Assembly (NCBI GenBank): GCA_050084985.1
Contig: JBITNC010000002.1
Location: 32,612,001-32,676,000, forward strand
Source: Nageia nagi
Taxonomy: Eukaryota; Pinophyta
Direction of reading: 5' to 3'
Length of the DNA stretch: 64,000 nt
Shown here: positions 11,530 to 23,618 of the stretch, in pieces
Numbering within the stretch: position 1 is the first letter of the stretch
Layout: each line of letters begins with the position of its first letter
The notes under the pieces: model-generated
Told to the model about the DNA's origin: nothing
What the model saw: the letters and a program-made list of their open reading frames with translations, nothing else
The model's database searches: none
Translations under genes and position numbers: made by a program

Positions 11530-12318
11530 TTGGTAATTAATTTTGGAGCAAGAGAAGATAGAGAAGTAGATTCAAGAGTTGGTTGATCAAGGTGTGATCA
11601 AATCAAGTACATTTCCATGTGGATCACCTAATTTTTTGGTTCCCAAGATGGATCAAACTTGGAGGATGTGTATTGATATAGAGAACTTAACAAAATCACC
11701 ATCAATAATTGGTTTCCTTTTCCTCAGATGAATGATCTTTTGAACCAATTGCAAAGGGAAAGATTCTTCACTAAGTTGGAATTGAGGAGTGGATATCACC
11801 ATGTTTGAATCAAGGAGGAGGATATTTGGAATACTTCTTTCAAGACAAGAAAATACCTATTTAAGTGGCTTATTTTTCCATTTAGTTTGTGCAATGCATT
11901 GACCACATTTATGAGGGTAGTGAATATTGTGCTTTGTCCATTTATTGATTCTTTTATTGTTGTATACTTAGATGATATTCTTATTTATAGTTCTACTTGG
12001 GAAGAACATGTTGTACATCTTAAATATGTATTTCAAGCTTTGCATCAGGAGAAGTTATTATTGAAACATTCAAAATGTGAGTTTGGCAATGAGTCCTTAG
12101 TGTATTTGGGCCATATTATTATTCATGGACAACTTAAGATAGATCCTAGCAAAGTAAGTGCTATAGTAGATTGGCCAAAGCCATCTAATGTAATTGAAGT
12201 GAGGAGTTTCTTAGATGCTATCCAATATTTGAAAAAGTTTGTTGTTAATTTTTCTCATATTGCTTTACCTTTACATGATGTAACTAGAAAGAGCCAAGTG
12301 TTCCAATGGGATAAATAA
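11530..12318 (+). pseudogene. E3 reverse transcriptase, broken
   Basis: The RT N-terminal part at about 11550-11700 reads LVDQGVIKSSTFPCGSPNFLV, followed by frame changes through the palm. The active site at about 11955-11990 is FIVVYLDDILIYSS, an intact YLDD. The thumb and connection follow to 12318 (VEVRSFLDAIQYLKKF, then FSHIALPLHDVTRK and FQWDK). A stop after WDK separates it from RNase H. It is the longest uninterrupted piece of E3 pol. Confidence 0.9.
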
Positions 12319-12657
12319 GGAGAAACAACAACAAACATCTTTGATACCTTGAAGAAAAAGATTGTTAGTGCACTTGTGTTAGTGTTTTCTAATTCATAAA
12401 AGCCATTTGAAGTGGATACTAATGCAAGTGACTATGTCATGGGAGTTATTTTGTTACAAAAAGATTCCATACCATTAACAATGTGTAGTACTAATTTTGG
12501 GCCATTAACAGAGTGCAAATAGGGGCCAGTGAGTTTTCTCTTAGAGCTAAAATTTCTTCCTTTTTTGTTTGAGTCATTTTTAGAGGCATATGTGTAGGAT
12601 CCTAACTTAAGAGAGGTGTATGAGTAGTTATCTTCATGTAGATCCAAGTATGAGCAC
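12319..12657 (+). pseudogene. E3 RNase H remnant with non-homologous or deleted middle
   Basis: Only the start of RNase H is visible: FEVDTNASDYVMGVILLQK at about 12405-12465, holding the first catalytic Asp. From 12466 to about 12657 the sequence no longer resembles RNase H and contains two CCATTAACA motifs (12471, 12504). Integrase begins right after, so some 300 bp of RNase H have been lost or replaced. Confidence 0.65.
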
Positions 12658-13613
12658 TTGAATGATTTTCATTTACAAAATGGACATTCTTATCATTTTA
12701 ATCCATTAGTTGTAATTGTAGGTGAAAGGATTAAACTTATTAGAGTAGCACATACTTCAAAGATTGCAAGATATTTTAGATATGGAAAGACATTGTATAA
12801 TTTGCAAAGGTATGCATATTGTCCAAATATGGAAGATCAAGTTGCCAAGTACATAATAGGGTGTTGTTTATGTTGCACCAGCAAGCCAAGTAAGAGGATA
12901 TTGGATTTGTATCAGCCACTTCTATTAGCTTCACATCCAGGGGAGTGTATCTTAATAGATTTTATGGGAGGATTGCTTATGATCAAGAAGGTTCATGACT
13001 ATTTATTTATTATTGTAGATAGATTTAGCAAGATATGTGTTTTTATTCGATGTAAGAAGACTATAAAAGGATAAAATACTTTAAATTTATTCTTTTATCA
13101 TGTTTGAATTCTTTTTGGATTGCCTACTTCTATTATTTTAGATAGAGATAGTAGATTTTTTGGACAAGTTTATGGAAAATATTGATACAAGGTTGAAGAG
13201 TAGTACTACCTTTAATCCTCAAATAGATGGAAAAATTAATGGTTCAACTCTTTAGGGGTTATTATGGAAAGCATCCTAAGTCTTGGGATGAACATATTGA
13301 ATATATCCAATATTCATATAATGGAGCAATTCATTCTTCCATTAATAAGAGTCCTTTTGAGACTTGTTTTGGTTATTTACCACTTTTACCTTTTGATTGT
13401 GTGTTTGGACTACAAAAGGATGAAGAAGATTCACTTGAGAAAGAAGCTAAAAAGTTTGTTGAAAAGATTAGGCAAATTCATTTGAAAGTTCAAGAGCAAC
13501 TTGAGACAAGCCAATCCAAGTATAAGATGAGACATGAAAAATATAGGGTTGATCATAAGTATCATATAGAAGACCATGTTTGGTTGCATCTTAGTAAGGA
13601 GAGGTTGCAATGA
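12658..13613 (+). pseudogene. E3 integrase, broken
   Basis: The HHCC zinc domain lies at about 12745-12900: HTSKIARYFRYGKTLYNLQR followed by GCCLCCTSKPS. The core has ILIDFMGG (first Asp, about 12950), HDYLFIIVDRFSK, then after a stop at 13072 LDRDSRFFGQ (second Asp, about 13137-13165). The frame resumes at 13227 with YGKHPKSWDEHIEYIQYSYN, typical of gypsy integrases. It would insert the DNA copy into the genome. At least one frameshift and two stops inactivate it. Confidence 0.9.
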
Positions 13614-13625
13614 CCAACCAAGAAG

Positions 13626-13990
13626 TTGAAACCTTTAAGGTATGGACCATTTGAGATTGTAGAGCAAGTAAGTGAGAATGCTTTTAGTTTGAATCTACTA
13701 GAATATATGAACTTCTATTCAATTGTGAATGTGGAATATTTGAAATTGTATGAGCCATTTATGCTGACTAAAGATGAAGTAAGTTCATATCAAATTATGC
13801 CATCTCTTGATGACTTAGCTCATAATACTATGGATGAACTCAAGGACGATCCCATATTATAAAATAAGGTTCACATTATAAGAAGAGATGAGATAGAGCT
13901 ATGGTTGGTTGGATTGAAGAGACAGAAACCTAGTAAAGCCAAGTGGATGAAAAAGTTAGGAGTTGGGGAGTTGTATTCTCATCTATGCAT
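13626..13990 (+). pseudogene. E3 integrase C-terminal domain, possible chromodomain remnant
   Basis: After a stop at 13611, KPLRYGPFEIVEQVSENAFSL is the SH3-like DNA-binding tail of gypsy integrase, ending near VEYLKLYEPF. Past another stop at 13860, the segment RRDEIELWLVGLKRQKPSKA at about 13885-13940 weakly resembles a chromodomain core. I consider the chromodomain reading only suggestive. Confidence 0.6.
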
Positions 13991-14011
13991 TTGTGCGGCC
14001 AATTGCCTTCT

Positions 14012-14022
14012 CATTAGGGAGG
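14012..14022 (+). other. E3 polypurine tract
   Basis: ATTAGGGAGG-type purine run directly before the 3' LTR TGTGAATTG at 14023. Confidence 0.65.
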
Positions 14023-14752
14023 TGTGAATTGAATTAGATCATGTTAGGTTGTTCTCTATAGGAGCAGTACTCATTCTAGAGGTATCTATTCTTGGAGATA
14101 GATTGAATACTAAAATCTAGAGTTAATCAGTGTATAGAACCATGTCATTAGTGATGTATGAAATTGTTCCTAGGTTGTTAATGATATGCATCTTGTTGAG
14201 TTAGCAAGGGAAGTTGAAGGGATGTAGCTGAGCAGTTTAGTGTCTTTAACTAATATCTTGGAGATGGTTCCAAGCTTATTTAATGGCATGTTACTCTCTT
14301 ATTTAACATCCATCCATTAATGAAAAATAATGGATTTTTAGAGGGTTTTGGTATTTTAGGATTGTAAGGATTTAAAGGAAGACCAAGATTAATTCTAGAA
14401 TTTTTGTAGTTCTAAAGTTGTTCTTTTACTATAGAAGATTGTAGTAGTATTATAGAATATGGTATTTTTATTTTTTGATGATATTTCTTTATGCATGTAA
14501 TATTATGATGTCCATATAAAATGAAAAGAGAAGGCTCTAATTCCATGTTAGATTAGCCCACATTGGGTGAACTAGGGTAAATAATTATGTTGATCTTGTT
14601 GTATGTATTTTGAGATTGTTAGGTTGTAATTTTACATAATGTAATTTTAAATTTATATGTAGTTTTGTGGGTCTCATAATGGTAAATGTTTTTTAGTTGA
14701 ATTTGTAAGTGAGGATCTGAGTATGCTATAAACATCTAGTGATTACAGATCA
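14023..14752 (+). repeat. E3 3' LTR
   Basis: Starts TGTGAATTG and ends CAGATCA; followed by ATAAT. Homologous to 8895-9630 throughout. Confidence 0.88.
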
Positions 14753-17700
14753 ATAATGATAAATGATATATGAATGAATAAAATGAAGCTGTATGTATAA
14801 CCACATGAGAAAATCAACTTCTATGCTTAAACACAAATATAAAAACAAATCTTTAAAATAAACCATAATAAAATGTATAAAAAGTGTCAGAAGATAAGAA
14901 AAAGATAAATGAAAGATATAACATGCATAAGAGTGAAGGGTAAGTGCAATCCACTTAAAGTGGACATTTCATACTTAGAAACAACGTGGCCTGAAACAAA
15001 ATTTTGTTATGTAAAATAAAATTTTGATCTTTAAAATCCAAAATTTCATTTTTAGCTCAGGTCCCCAAACCAAAAATGAAATTTAGGTTTTTAAAGACCA
15101 AAGTTTTGATACATAATGAAATTTCATTTCATATTAACATTAAATAAATAACAAAATTTCATTATGAACTAAAATTTTATTATTTGAATTTAGATTCAGA
15201 TTTAGACTTGGGAAAGGCTTGGTGGACCAAGTCTTAGCCTTGGACCTACTTCTTATTCATGGTAATGGAAGTGACAAATCATGAATTCTAATGGATGTTT
15301 GATCAACTTTTTTGAGGAATTTTTTCAAGAAATTAAAACCCATTTTAGATTAAAGAGTGCAAATTATAAAAATGTACTTTTTTACAATTTGATTATATTT
15401 TATATTTTTAAATTAATTTTCAATAAAATTGATTCTTAAACTTAAAAAATTAGGTTCTATTACTTTTTTAATAAGTTGTTTTTAGGAATTAAGAAAATAA
15501 AATTATATTTGCACAATATATAGACAATTCTCTATTAAATAAAAAATAAATTAAAAAAATATAAGTTTAGGTCAAATTATGCATGTCATAGATTGGTACT
15601 TTTCAAAACAACAATTAGGGCCAATAAAAAATTAATAAAAAATAAAATATTCATGTAACAATTATGAAAAAATATCCTACACAATATTCAATGTGTTAGG
15701 TATCTTTTACCAAAAGGATTTTAAAAAAAATTATATTTTAGGTCAAACTATGCTTGTCATAGAAGAGCATGGTGTGGTCATAAAATAATACATTTTAAAT
15801 AGTGGCTTTTAGAAGTGCCTATCATAAATAAATTTCTATCAACTAGGTATTGGAAAAAATTACATATTTGACACATACACTCCAAGCACTAGATTTTCAC
15901 CTAAATGATATTTTTCAAGATTCCATCTCTAAGGGCTTCAAAAATTGACATCAATTATGACTAAACCTAAAAAATCAAGGAAAACATATCAACTTTTTGG
16001 CCATTTTGTGGACCCATATTCTTTCACTTACCTAGAATATAAATCATGTATAAAAGATAATAAATATTAATAGAATGACAAACAAATAATCAATCTTGAA
16101 AAATACACAAAAATAAGAAAGATAATCAGGTGACCAAAAAAAGATGTAAAAAGGTAATAAAATTATAAGACAATGTATTAAACATTATCATATGAGCACG
16201 TAAAAAGATAAGTAACAAATCAAATACCTTATGTTATAAAAGATAAAAATAACAAAACCATAAATTATTTGAATAAGAATCAATAAATGAACCAAAATTA
16301 TAAATGTTAAAAGACTCTATGTGATTGTAATGGATACAAATGACTCACCTATACCACTTGAAATAAACTAACTACAAACAACATGAACATTAGTTCAATA
16401 AAAACTAATTGGTATGGTGCTAAAATTTTGAGCGAAATTTGTAAAATGAGGTAGTGTACATGTACTAGGGGCACCCCCTATGTACTCAATTTGTGTTGAT
16501 TTGTGTTGACCATCACAAACACAAATAAAACCCATGTCAAAATATTGTGTGGATGCAACCAAAATGGACCAAAACAATATAATTGCAAGATTGACACTTT
16601 TGAAAAAGTAAAAAATTGTGAACTTTGGTGGATGAAAACTAGCAACCACAATGATGATTTAGCAAACTAGCTTGATGATATGATAGATGGTAATTCATTA
16701 TACTATTTGGATCATATGATGCAAAAAATGAACTTCATTTAATCTATTTTTGAAACCAAAACTAAATGCTACTTGGCCTAGGATGACAACCCTTCAATGC
16801 TTACTGAAAGTGAATTATTTTAAGTATCCCAATAAATGGCTTGTAAAAACTAATAAGATGATTGACTTAGGATATGAAACTTGATATGCTAATTAATTTT
16901 ATATTGGTAATAAGTTAAAAATTGACATATTTAAAAATGAACATGGTTTTCTATGTTTAAAATTATAAAATTGGAGCCAACTTTTTAGGGTACCAAAATT
17001 TAAGACCTTTTTCCTTGAACCAAAACGGATAAATAGATGGTGACAAAATAACTTGAAATGGTATGATATGATATGCTAAGATCTAATAAGGTATAATATG
17101 AATGATTTACAACCTAAAACCCTAATATGATACTAGGTAATTTGCTAGGATGATTACATGCTAGTGTGTGAGAGAACAACTTCAAACCTAAAATAAACGA
17201 TTGAGATGTAATCCAATATGAATGAAATTTACATTTTGGAATCACTGATATGAATGTGAGCCTAGGGAAATAAACTATTCACCAAAATGACATGGTTACA
17301 CTAATTTTTGAAAGTCCAATGAAACATAATTTTGTTAAAATGATAAAGGTATGAACATGACCAAAAGCGAAACAAATGTGACAAAGACATAAAATGACCA
17401 TCGAAGAGGCATGAAAGGGATATAATACAAAATTAAAAAAAATGATCAAATAAGTTGAATATGGATAAGCATATATAAATTATTAAGAAAAATTATGTGG
17501 CATTGATGCATGTTCACCAATGTCATAAGTCACTACAATCTTGTATGGTTTGTTCCTCAAAAACCATGCTAGTCTCCATTCTATGATCAATGCTAAGGGA
17601 ATGATTTTAGGAAACCTAATATTTTTACTGATATCCAAGTGGTTGTATCATCATCAAGAAACCTCAAATCATGTATGGTGAGAAGTGACATAATTGGACA

Positions 17701-17989
17701 TAAAAAATATCATTTATAAGGACCTTGCATGATTTAAGATGCAACTAGCCCAACATACCAAGCAAGAAAAATAACACAAATACAAATGAAAGCAAGATAA
17801 AATGTTAATATAAATAACTTGGTTGATCTAGGTTATTTTGAGATTAGTTTCCATTCGTATTCAAAATTTACTTACTTTATCATGGAAAAAATATCATTTC
17901 TAACAATCTCAACTGAAATGAGGATAAAGAGTGTTGAAAAATGAAATGATAAATGAAAAGTGTTGATAAGTGATGAGAAGATGCAATGT
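14753..17989. other. AT-rich stretch without recognisable genes
   Basis: No frame longer than 84 codons and no known motif was found. From about 14995 to 15190, degenerate AAATTTCATT-like units recur on both strands. The segment probably includes the 3' untranslated region of E4, but no LTR end with an adjoining purine tract was seen. Confidence 0.5.
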
Positions 17990-18390
17990 TACAAGGGATG
18001 ACATATGATAGGGGGGAGATGAGTGACTTGTGGTCTCTATGCACCTAAAAAAGGTAGGATGACACTAAAAGTGGAGAACCATATGAGTATAAACTCTTAA
18101 TGACATGATAAAAAAGAAAATAAAGTGACAAGACAAAGAAAGTGGTATGATGCCTAAGTCTAAGGAAATTTGTTCATGTAAGAAACCTATCATAACTTAT
18201 AATAAAGTAGATGAGATACTAGATTAAGTTGATATGGTACAATAAAAAATAATGATGCCAAAATGTTATGCAAGATCAAATGAACAAAAAATAATAATGA
18301 AGTATGAACAAACAAAGACTAATAAGGCAAATACTAAGCATAGAATGGATGAAGATAGATGATGTTGATAGGCTCAAGCTCTTACCATAC

Positions 18391-19480
18391 CTATAAATAT
18401 GAAAAATGGTATACATCTATGTTAAATTTTCTCTTAACGATGCAAGACCCTAACCAATTTATTGAAAACTTATTTTGAATAGAATGCTCAAGGTATGATT
18501 GCTGTAGATTTTGTTTAAATATCAAGTCATCAATCTCAAAATCTCTAGGTTTGACCTTCTTATTATACACATGCTTCAACCATTCTTTATTTACTTTATG
18601 ATTTTCAATGGTATTGTCATATCTCTCATCAAGAAGGGTAAGCTTATCTAATATGGCATATCTAACTTCCTTATCTTAAATGAGGCCCTGAAGTTGAACT
18701 CTCGAAGATGGAATCTCTAACTCAAATGGCATGACTACTTTTACACCATATACTAATTAAAAGGAGGTGGCATTTGTAGGTATCATAATACTAGTGCGAT
18801 AGGCCTATAAGGCATATGGGAGATACTCATGCCATTTTTTATGATTATCATTGAGCATGTTTTTCATAATTATGAAAATAGTTTTGTTGGATGCCTCTTC
18901 CTGACCATTATCCTAGGGGTAATACGATGTGAAGAAGGAATGCTAAATATTATTATCATTATAAAGTACCCTCATATGCTAATTATTGAAACAAATCCCA
19001 TTATCTAATATGATCTTATGTAGAATGTTGAACCTACATATAATATGTGTATCAATGAAGTTAGTAATATTAGGACCTTTGGTGGACACAAGTGGCTGAG
19101 CCTTGAACAACCTGGTGAAATACTTTGCTACAATGATAATGAATTTATGGTCAACTAAATAAGGAGGTATAAACTACCTTACTATATCAACACCCCACTA
19201 TGCAAAAGACCATATATAATGGATAAAATTAAGTGCCTAAGTAGGTAGATGCTGCAAATGAGAATGTTATTGATACATAACATATTTATTGATATATTCT
19301 TGACAATATTGCACCATGGTAGGCTAATAATACCCCATTATTAGGATACATTTAGAAATAGAATGTACATTAAAGTTTCCACCATATATAGCATCATCAC
19401 AAATATGTATAGCAATAAACTAAGCTTATATCTCTAAACAATGTAAGGGTACTCCATCATATGATCATTTGTAGATGAAA
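18391..19480 (-). pseudogene. E4 integrase, broken
   Basis: The core contains IILDNG (second catalytic Asp, about 18985-19005) and DNGQEEASNKTI (catalytic Glu, about 18880-18915). The C-terminal frame 18391-18579 reads KVKPRDFEIDDLIFKQNL then NWLGSCIVKRKF, matching the tail of Tat-type integrases and of E11 at about 56100-56300. The zinc domain upstream, about 19260-19400, is eroded to YCQEYI-like remnants. Multiple stops. Confidence 0.75.
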
Positions 19481-19739
19481 TCTCTTAAAATGATGTAACA
19501 TGATACCTTTTGATGAGATGTCCATTTTTATCCTAAATATAAGTTAGGAGGTAAGGCATTCCACTATGAATACTGATGTAATTATTTATACCACAAGTCA
19601 TGTTGCTCAACAATGATCTCATTGACTAAAGTCAAAGTAAGACTTTGCGGTAAAGATTCCTTAAGGGTAGACTCCTTCAAAGTCACTATCTCCACATGTT
19701 GAATGTGTCAATGAGGATAGCATGAAATAAATTACCCTA

Positions 19740-21000
19740 AGGATACCATGATGTTAACAAATATGTTGGATGATCGAGGTTCTACCTTGATTTTATTATA
19801 TGATTTGAACCATTTAAATAACCTCAATGCCATATCTCAATAAATATTTAAAAGCTTATTGTGATATTGGTATATTCCCATAATCTAATTGAAAACCAAT
19901 TGAGAGGCTCCATATATGAGTGTTAGTCAGAAAATCAACTCTATTAGCAAATAAGATAAATACAGTTAATAGAAACTAAAATTTTATTAATTTTCTAGAA
20001 GACCTTCATATTACAAATTACAAATCACTAGATTCAATTGCCTTATGAAAGGGAATTTTTTCAAATGCACGTATAAAATAGGATATTCAAGTATATGGAT
20101 GGAAGGTCATTGAAAACCCTTATCAGAATGATAGTGACTAAGATGGAATGTCGATGTTCGATATTAAGTCATTAGCATTTCTGTAACTTTGAATTTTTTG
20201 ACTGATTTGAATCACTCTTTGATTCTATATTTGACCATCTATGTTGTATATATCTCCAAATTTTATTGCATCTCAGCACCTATAGACCCTATACACATGC
20301 TCAAATAAAACATTAAATATACTTGCACTTCTTAAAATCTTAACATAATGTAGTAAAAACATGTAACAGTAATAAAATCAAAATAAACCTTGTAGTGGTT
20401 TGGTTCTATCCTCATTTCAATAGCATAAGTTTACTTCAAATTTCCATTCCCTATTGTCTATTTGCTATAGGTATTTATGGATTTTTTAATGGGTACTTGT
20501 GGAATTCTTCAAGGCTAGAAAGGGGGGTCAAAGTTTATCACCAACTCAAAAGAGAGAATGGCTTGCACATTTGCTACCAATGCAGGTAATGACTAATCCT
20601 CTCTATCCCTATTTTCTTAAAGAAGATGAAACTTATAGTTCATATTCTATTTTTTGTGTTTTTTTTTTCCATTATAGAGTCATCGATGATCATAAGTGGA
20701 TGCCAATGACCTTTATTGATTACTAATGATTGTATCCTAATTATCAATGTTTGAAGTCTTTTGATTTTTTAATGTATAAATGGATTGTATTTTGATGTCT
20801 ATAATGAGAATTATTTCAAACTTTAACTCAATAGTTTCCTTAATTCCAAAGATCAATGTCTCATACTATGCATTATTATTGGGAAATGGAAAGTTGTGTT
20901 GGGATGAGTAAGGGATAGGGACCCTAGGGTGGGTGAACAAGATAACTCTAGCCCATTCCCCTTATTCACATATTGAACCATCAAAGTACATGATAATATC
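19740..21000 (-). pseudogene. E4 archaeal-type RNase H, split by an insertion
   Basis: The N-terminal half at about 20850-20990 reads IIMYFDGSICE, the position of the first catalytic Asp. The C-terminal half at about 19740-19930 reads IYGASQLVFN and PRSSNIFVN, where the usual Asp after Gly is Ala. The halves are parted by about 0.85 kb of unrelated sequence. Tat-lineage elements are known for carrying this second RNase H between the first one and integrase. Confidence 0.65.
19945..20800 (+). other. Unidentified insert within E4 RNase H
   Basis: This segment interrupts a homologous protein region and has its own character. On the plus strand it has a short open stretch, 20499-20726, reading FFKARKGGQSLSPTQKREWL and ending in a GT-like donor (CAGGTAATG at about 20584). 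I do not recognise the sequence. Boundaries are inferred from where RNase H similarity stops and resumes. It could be a small non-autonomous transposon or a captured exon; no terminal repeats were found. Confidence 0.4.
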
Positions 21001-21099
21001 ATATTCCTCTTAGGTATCCACTACTTCCTACATCTCATCAATTTTAGATACATCCTCATCAGGGAGGGTAATCTTGATAAGGGTAGTATCCTGAATAGG

Positions 21100-22223
21100 T
21101 ACCTTAGCCAACTAATTTGCTATGAATTAACCTTTAACTAACTTCTAGCTGATAAAGACTAAGTCAAACTCATATAGGAACATGATCCACTTAGTTGTAT
21201 GCATATTGTGGTATGCATTGCTCATCATATATTTTAATGGATTCACTCTAGAAATCACATAAGTGGTGTGATTTAACATGTAATTTTAGAGATTCTTAGC
21301 TACAAAGACTATTGTAAGGCAAACCTTGTCTATGTAGACATACCTAATCTTGTAATCAACTAGTATACAAATAAGGTAGTAAAATCCTTACTTCTTAGCT
21401 TACTCATTCTTCTAAGCTAGAATGATTTCTAGAGCAAAGTCAATAGCTAAAATATATAAGTGGAAAGGGACATTATCCTTTGGAGGAATAATCACCAAAG
21501 GAGTAAGCAAGAATTGCTTAATATTGTCAAAGGTTTGTTGACATGCCTAAGCCTTCTTAAGGATTTCATTAAATGGTCAACACTTTTTGGATAATTGAGC
21601 TATAAAAATTTTAATGGCTTGAATATTTGTCAAAGGCTTCCTAAAGACTTGATATCATGAGGTGAGGACATGCTAGTGATAGCAATCACTTTCTTAAGGT
21701 TGATCTTTATACCTATCTTATACATAATGAATCCTAAGAGCTTGCTTGGTGTGAAACTAAAAATACACTTCTTGGGATTCAACCTAAAATCATGCTTGAT
21801 CAATTGCTCAAAGACTTTCTCTAAGACTTCCCAATGTTAATCTTTGGTTCTAGACTTGGCTAATAAGTCATCTACATAGTCCTCCAAAATATCGTATATC
21901 ATATCATGAAAAATATAGGTTATGGCATGTTGATAAGTGGCACCAACATTATTTAGACCAAAGGGCATAAATTTATAACATAATGTCCCCCATGGTGTAG
22001 TAAATTTGGTCTTGTGTTGATCTTGATAAGCTACCAAAATATGATTGTAACCCAAAAAACCATCCATGAGAGACAACATTTCATATCCTACCATGTTTTT
22101 GACCAAGGTGTTAATGTTAGGCAAAGGGAAATCATCCTTGGTAAATGCCACATTGAGATCTCTAAAATTAATGTATATTCTGATATAACCCTTAGGTTTA
22201 ATGATTAGGACCATATTAGACAC
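21100..22223 (-). pseudogene. E4 reverse transcriptase and RNase H
   Basis: The clean frame 21837-22223 carries the RT fingers and palm: SNMVLIIKPKGYIRIYINFR, LSLMDGFLGYNHI, MPFGLNNVGATYQHA and the active site EDYVDDLLAKS (YVDD). Below 21837 the thumb and RNase H continue with stops toward 21100. The DxFPLPNIxTLV pattern is typical of Tat/Athila-type RT. It is closely similar to E11 58125-59171. Confidence 0.9.
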
Positions 22224-22477
22224 CCATTGAAGATAATATATAGGAAAATTGAACTTGGAACTAACAAATTTTGAAGTTCATCTTTAATTTGTAGTGACTA
22301 AGATGGGTTGACCTTATAAATATTTTGCTTTACTAGCCTTGCATCAAGATGAGTGATAATATTATGGAATATAATGTTTGGATCCATGCTAGGCATATCT
22401 TAATATTTAAAGAAAAATATATTGTCATATATCTTAAATATCATCATGGATTTGGCTCTCTTTGAATCATCTAAAAC
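22224..22477 (-). pseudogene. E4 pre-RT linker, cut by E5
   Basis: Minus strand gives DMPSMDPNIIFHNI at about 22360-22400, homologous to DMPRIDPKLVMHNL of E11. The sequence ends at the E5 LTR start, 22478. Confidence 0.6.
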
Positions 22478-23618
22478 TGTAGGTCAAATTTTTTGTTGTA
22501 TGTGATCTAACATGCATAAACAAGTCAAATGCACACACAAACCTCAAATTACTCAACCCTACTTTACTTAATAAGTATTAGGTAGAAAAATTGATAAAGG
22601 TAAGTTCAAATATTTGAATATTAAGATAAAACTATGCAATAACATGAATAAACCCTAAATGCATCTAATTGGGAAGGGGGACCTCTAAGCCTAGGCCCTT
22701 TGAGGCACCTAGGTGAGCATGGACTAAGTCTCCTCACTCCAAATGGCATGTGAGTCCCTAATCCCTTAAATAATTGAGAATTAACATATTATATATGCCT
22801 ATTTGTGCAAATACTTATGTCTAAATTCTCTTTGGACAATTTCTATGATGGATTTCAATATGGAAGTAAAATTTACATGTGTTTGGTGTCTAAAATTGAG
22901 GTCTAACATATTAAACCCTTGAAAACCTTAGATGCTTGAAATGAAGAGATCTTTAATGATCCTTGGATAAATTTGATCCAAGGATACCCATGAGATCTAA
23001 TGATTTTTCACAATGTATGCTTAAGCTATGATGAGTTTAAACAATAATTTTAATGGTGGAAATACAAGATAATACATGCACATAATTTTGTAGAGGATAC
23101 AAAAGATAGGTATTCCCAAGCTCTCCCATGGTTGTATTACCTTAAAACCCTAAAACAACCTTGAATACATCTAATACATACAATAATAATTCAATTCAAC
23201 CATAGAAACACCATAGAAATGTTACCTCATGAATGTGAAAGCAAGATTTGAGAGATTTGATGGAGATTTATGGTGAAAACCTTGAATCCTTCAAAACCTT
23301 ATCTCAAAACACCAACAATATTCTTGGAGCAATAATGTTAGAGAAAAAATTATAATTATGGATAAACAATAATAAGCTAATAGTTTGAATTCTAATTTCA
23401 CTCTGATTTATATAACTCTTGAGATAGCTTAAGTTATTTAGGCTAGATACCCACTTTTGCTCATATTTGCATTTTAAGTTACTTTTTGCTCTGATTTAGA
23501 CTTTTGAGTAGTTTGAATTTGCACAATAAACATTAAGAATAAATCAAACAATGAGTTAATACATGTCAATGTCATAAAAACATATCTACTCAAAAGTCTT
23601 ATTTTTTTAGTGTCTACA
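22478..23618 (-). repeat. E5 3' LTR (probable)
   Basis: TGTAGGTCAAA at 22478 lies at the point where E4 coding similarity stops, and TGTCTACA ends at 23618, followed by TTTTGCCCTTG, a purine tract on the minus strand. No second copy is in the window, so the 1.14-kb length rests on these signals only. Confidence 0.6.

Larger units (their letters stand above)
8895..14752 (+). mobile_element. E3: Ty3/gypsy element (chromovirus-like), complete ends, 5.9 kb
   Basis: LTRs at 8895-9630 and 14023-14752 align throughout with many substitutions. ACAAT precedes the left TG and ATAAT follows the right CA, a one-mismatch 5-bp duplication. A primer site TGGTATCAGAGC at 9633 and purine tract before 14023 are present. 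Plus-strand order is gag, protease, RT, RNase H remnant, integrase, C-terminal domain. Frames are heavily broken, and most of RNase H is missing. Confidence 0.9.
17990..22477 (-). mobile_element. E4: Tat-like Ty3/gypsy pol region, truncated
   Basis: Minus-strand order from high to low coordinates is pre-RT linker, RT, RNase H, archaeal-type RNase H, integrase. The linker stops at 22477, exactly where the TG of an unrelated LTR (E5) begins, so gag and 5' LTR have been displaced by E5. The post-integrase segment 17990-18370 resembles 36550-36960 of E5 (shared AAAAAAGGTAGG block), so the two elements belong to one family. The archaeal-type RNase H is split by a foreign segment at about 19945-20800. 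Confidence 0.78.

Noticed and set aside
14995-15190. Satellite array of AAATTTCATT units
   Set aside because: Units are too irregular in length and orientation to call a tandem array.
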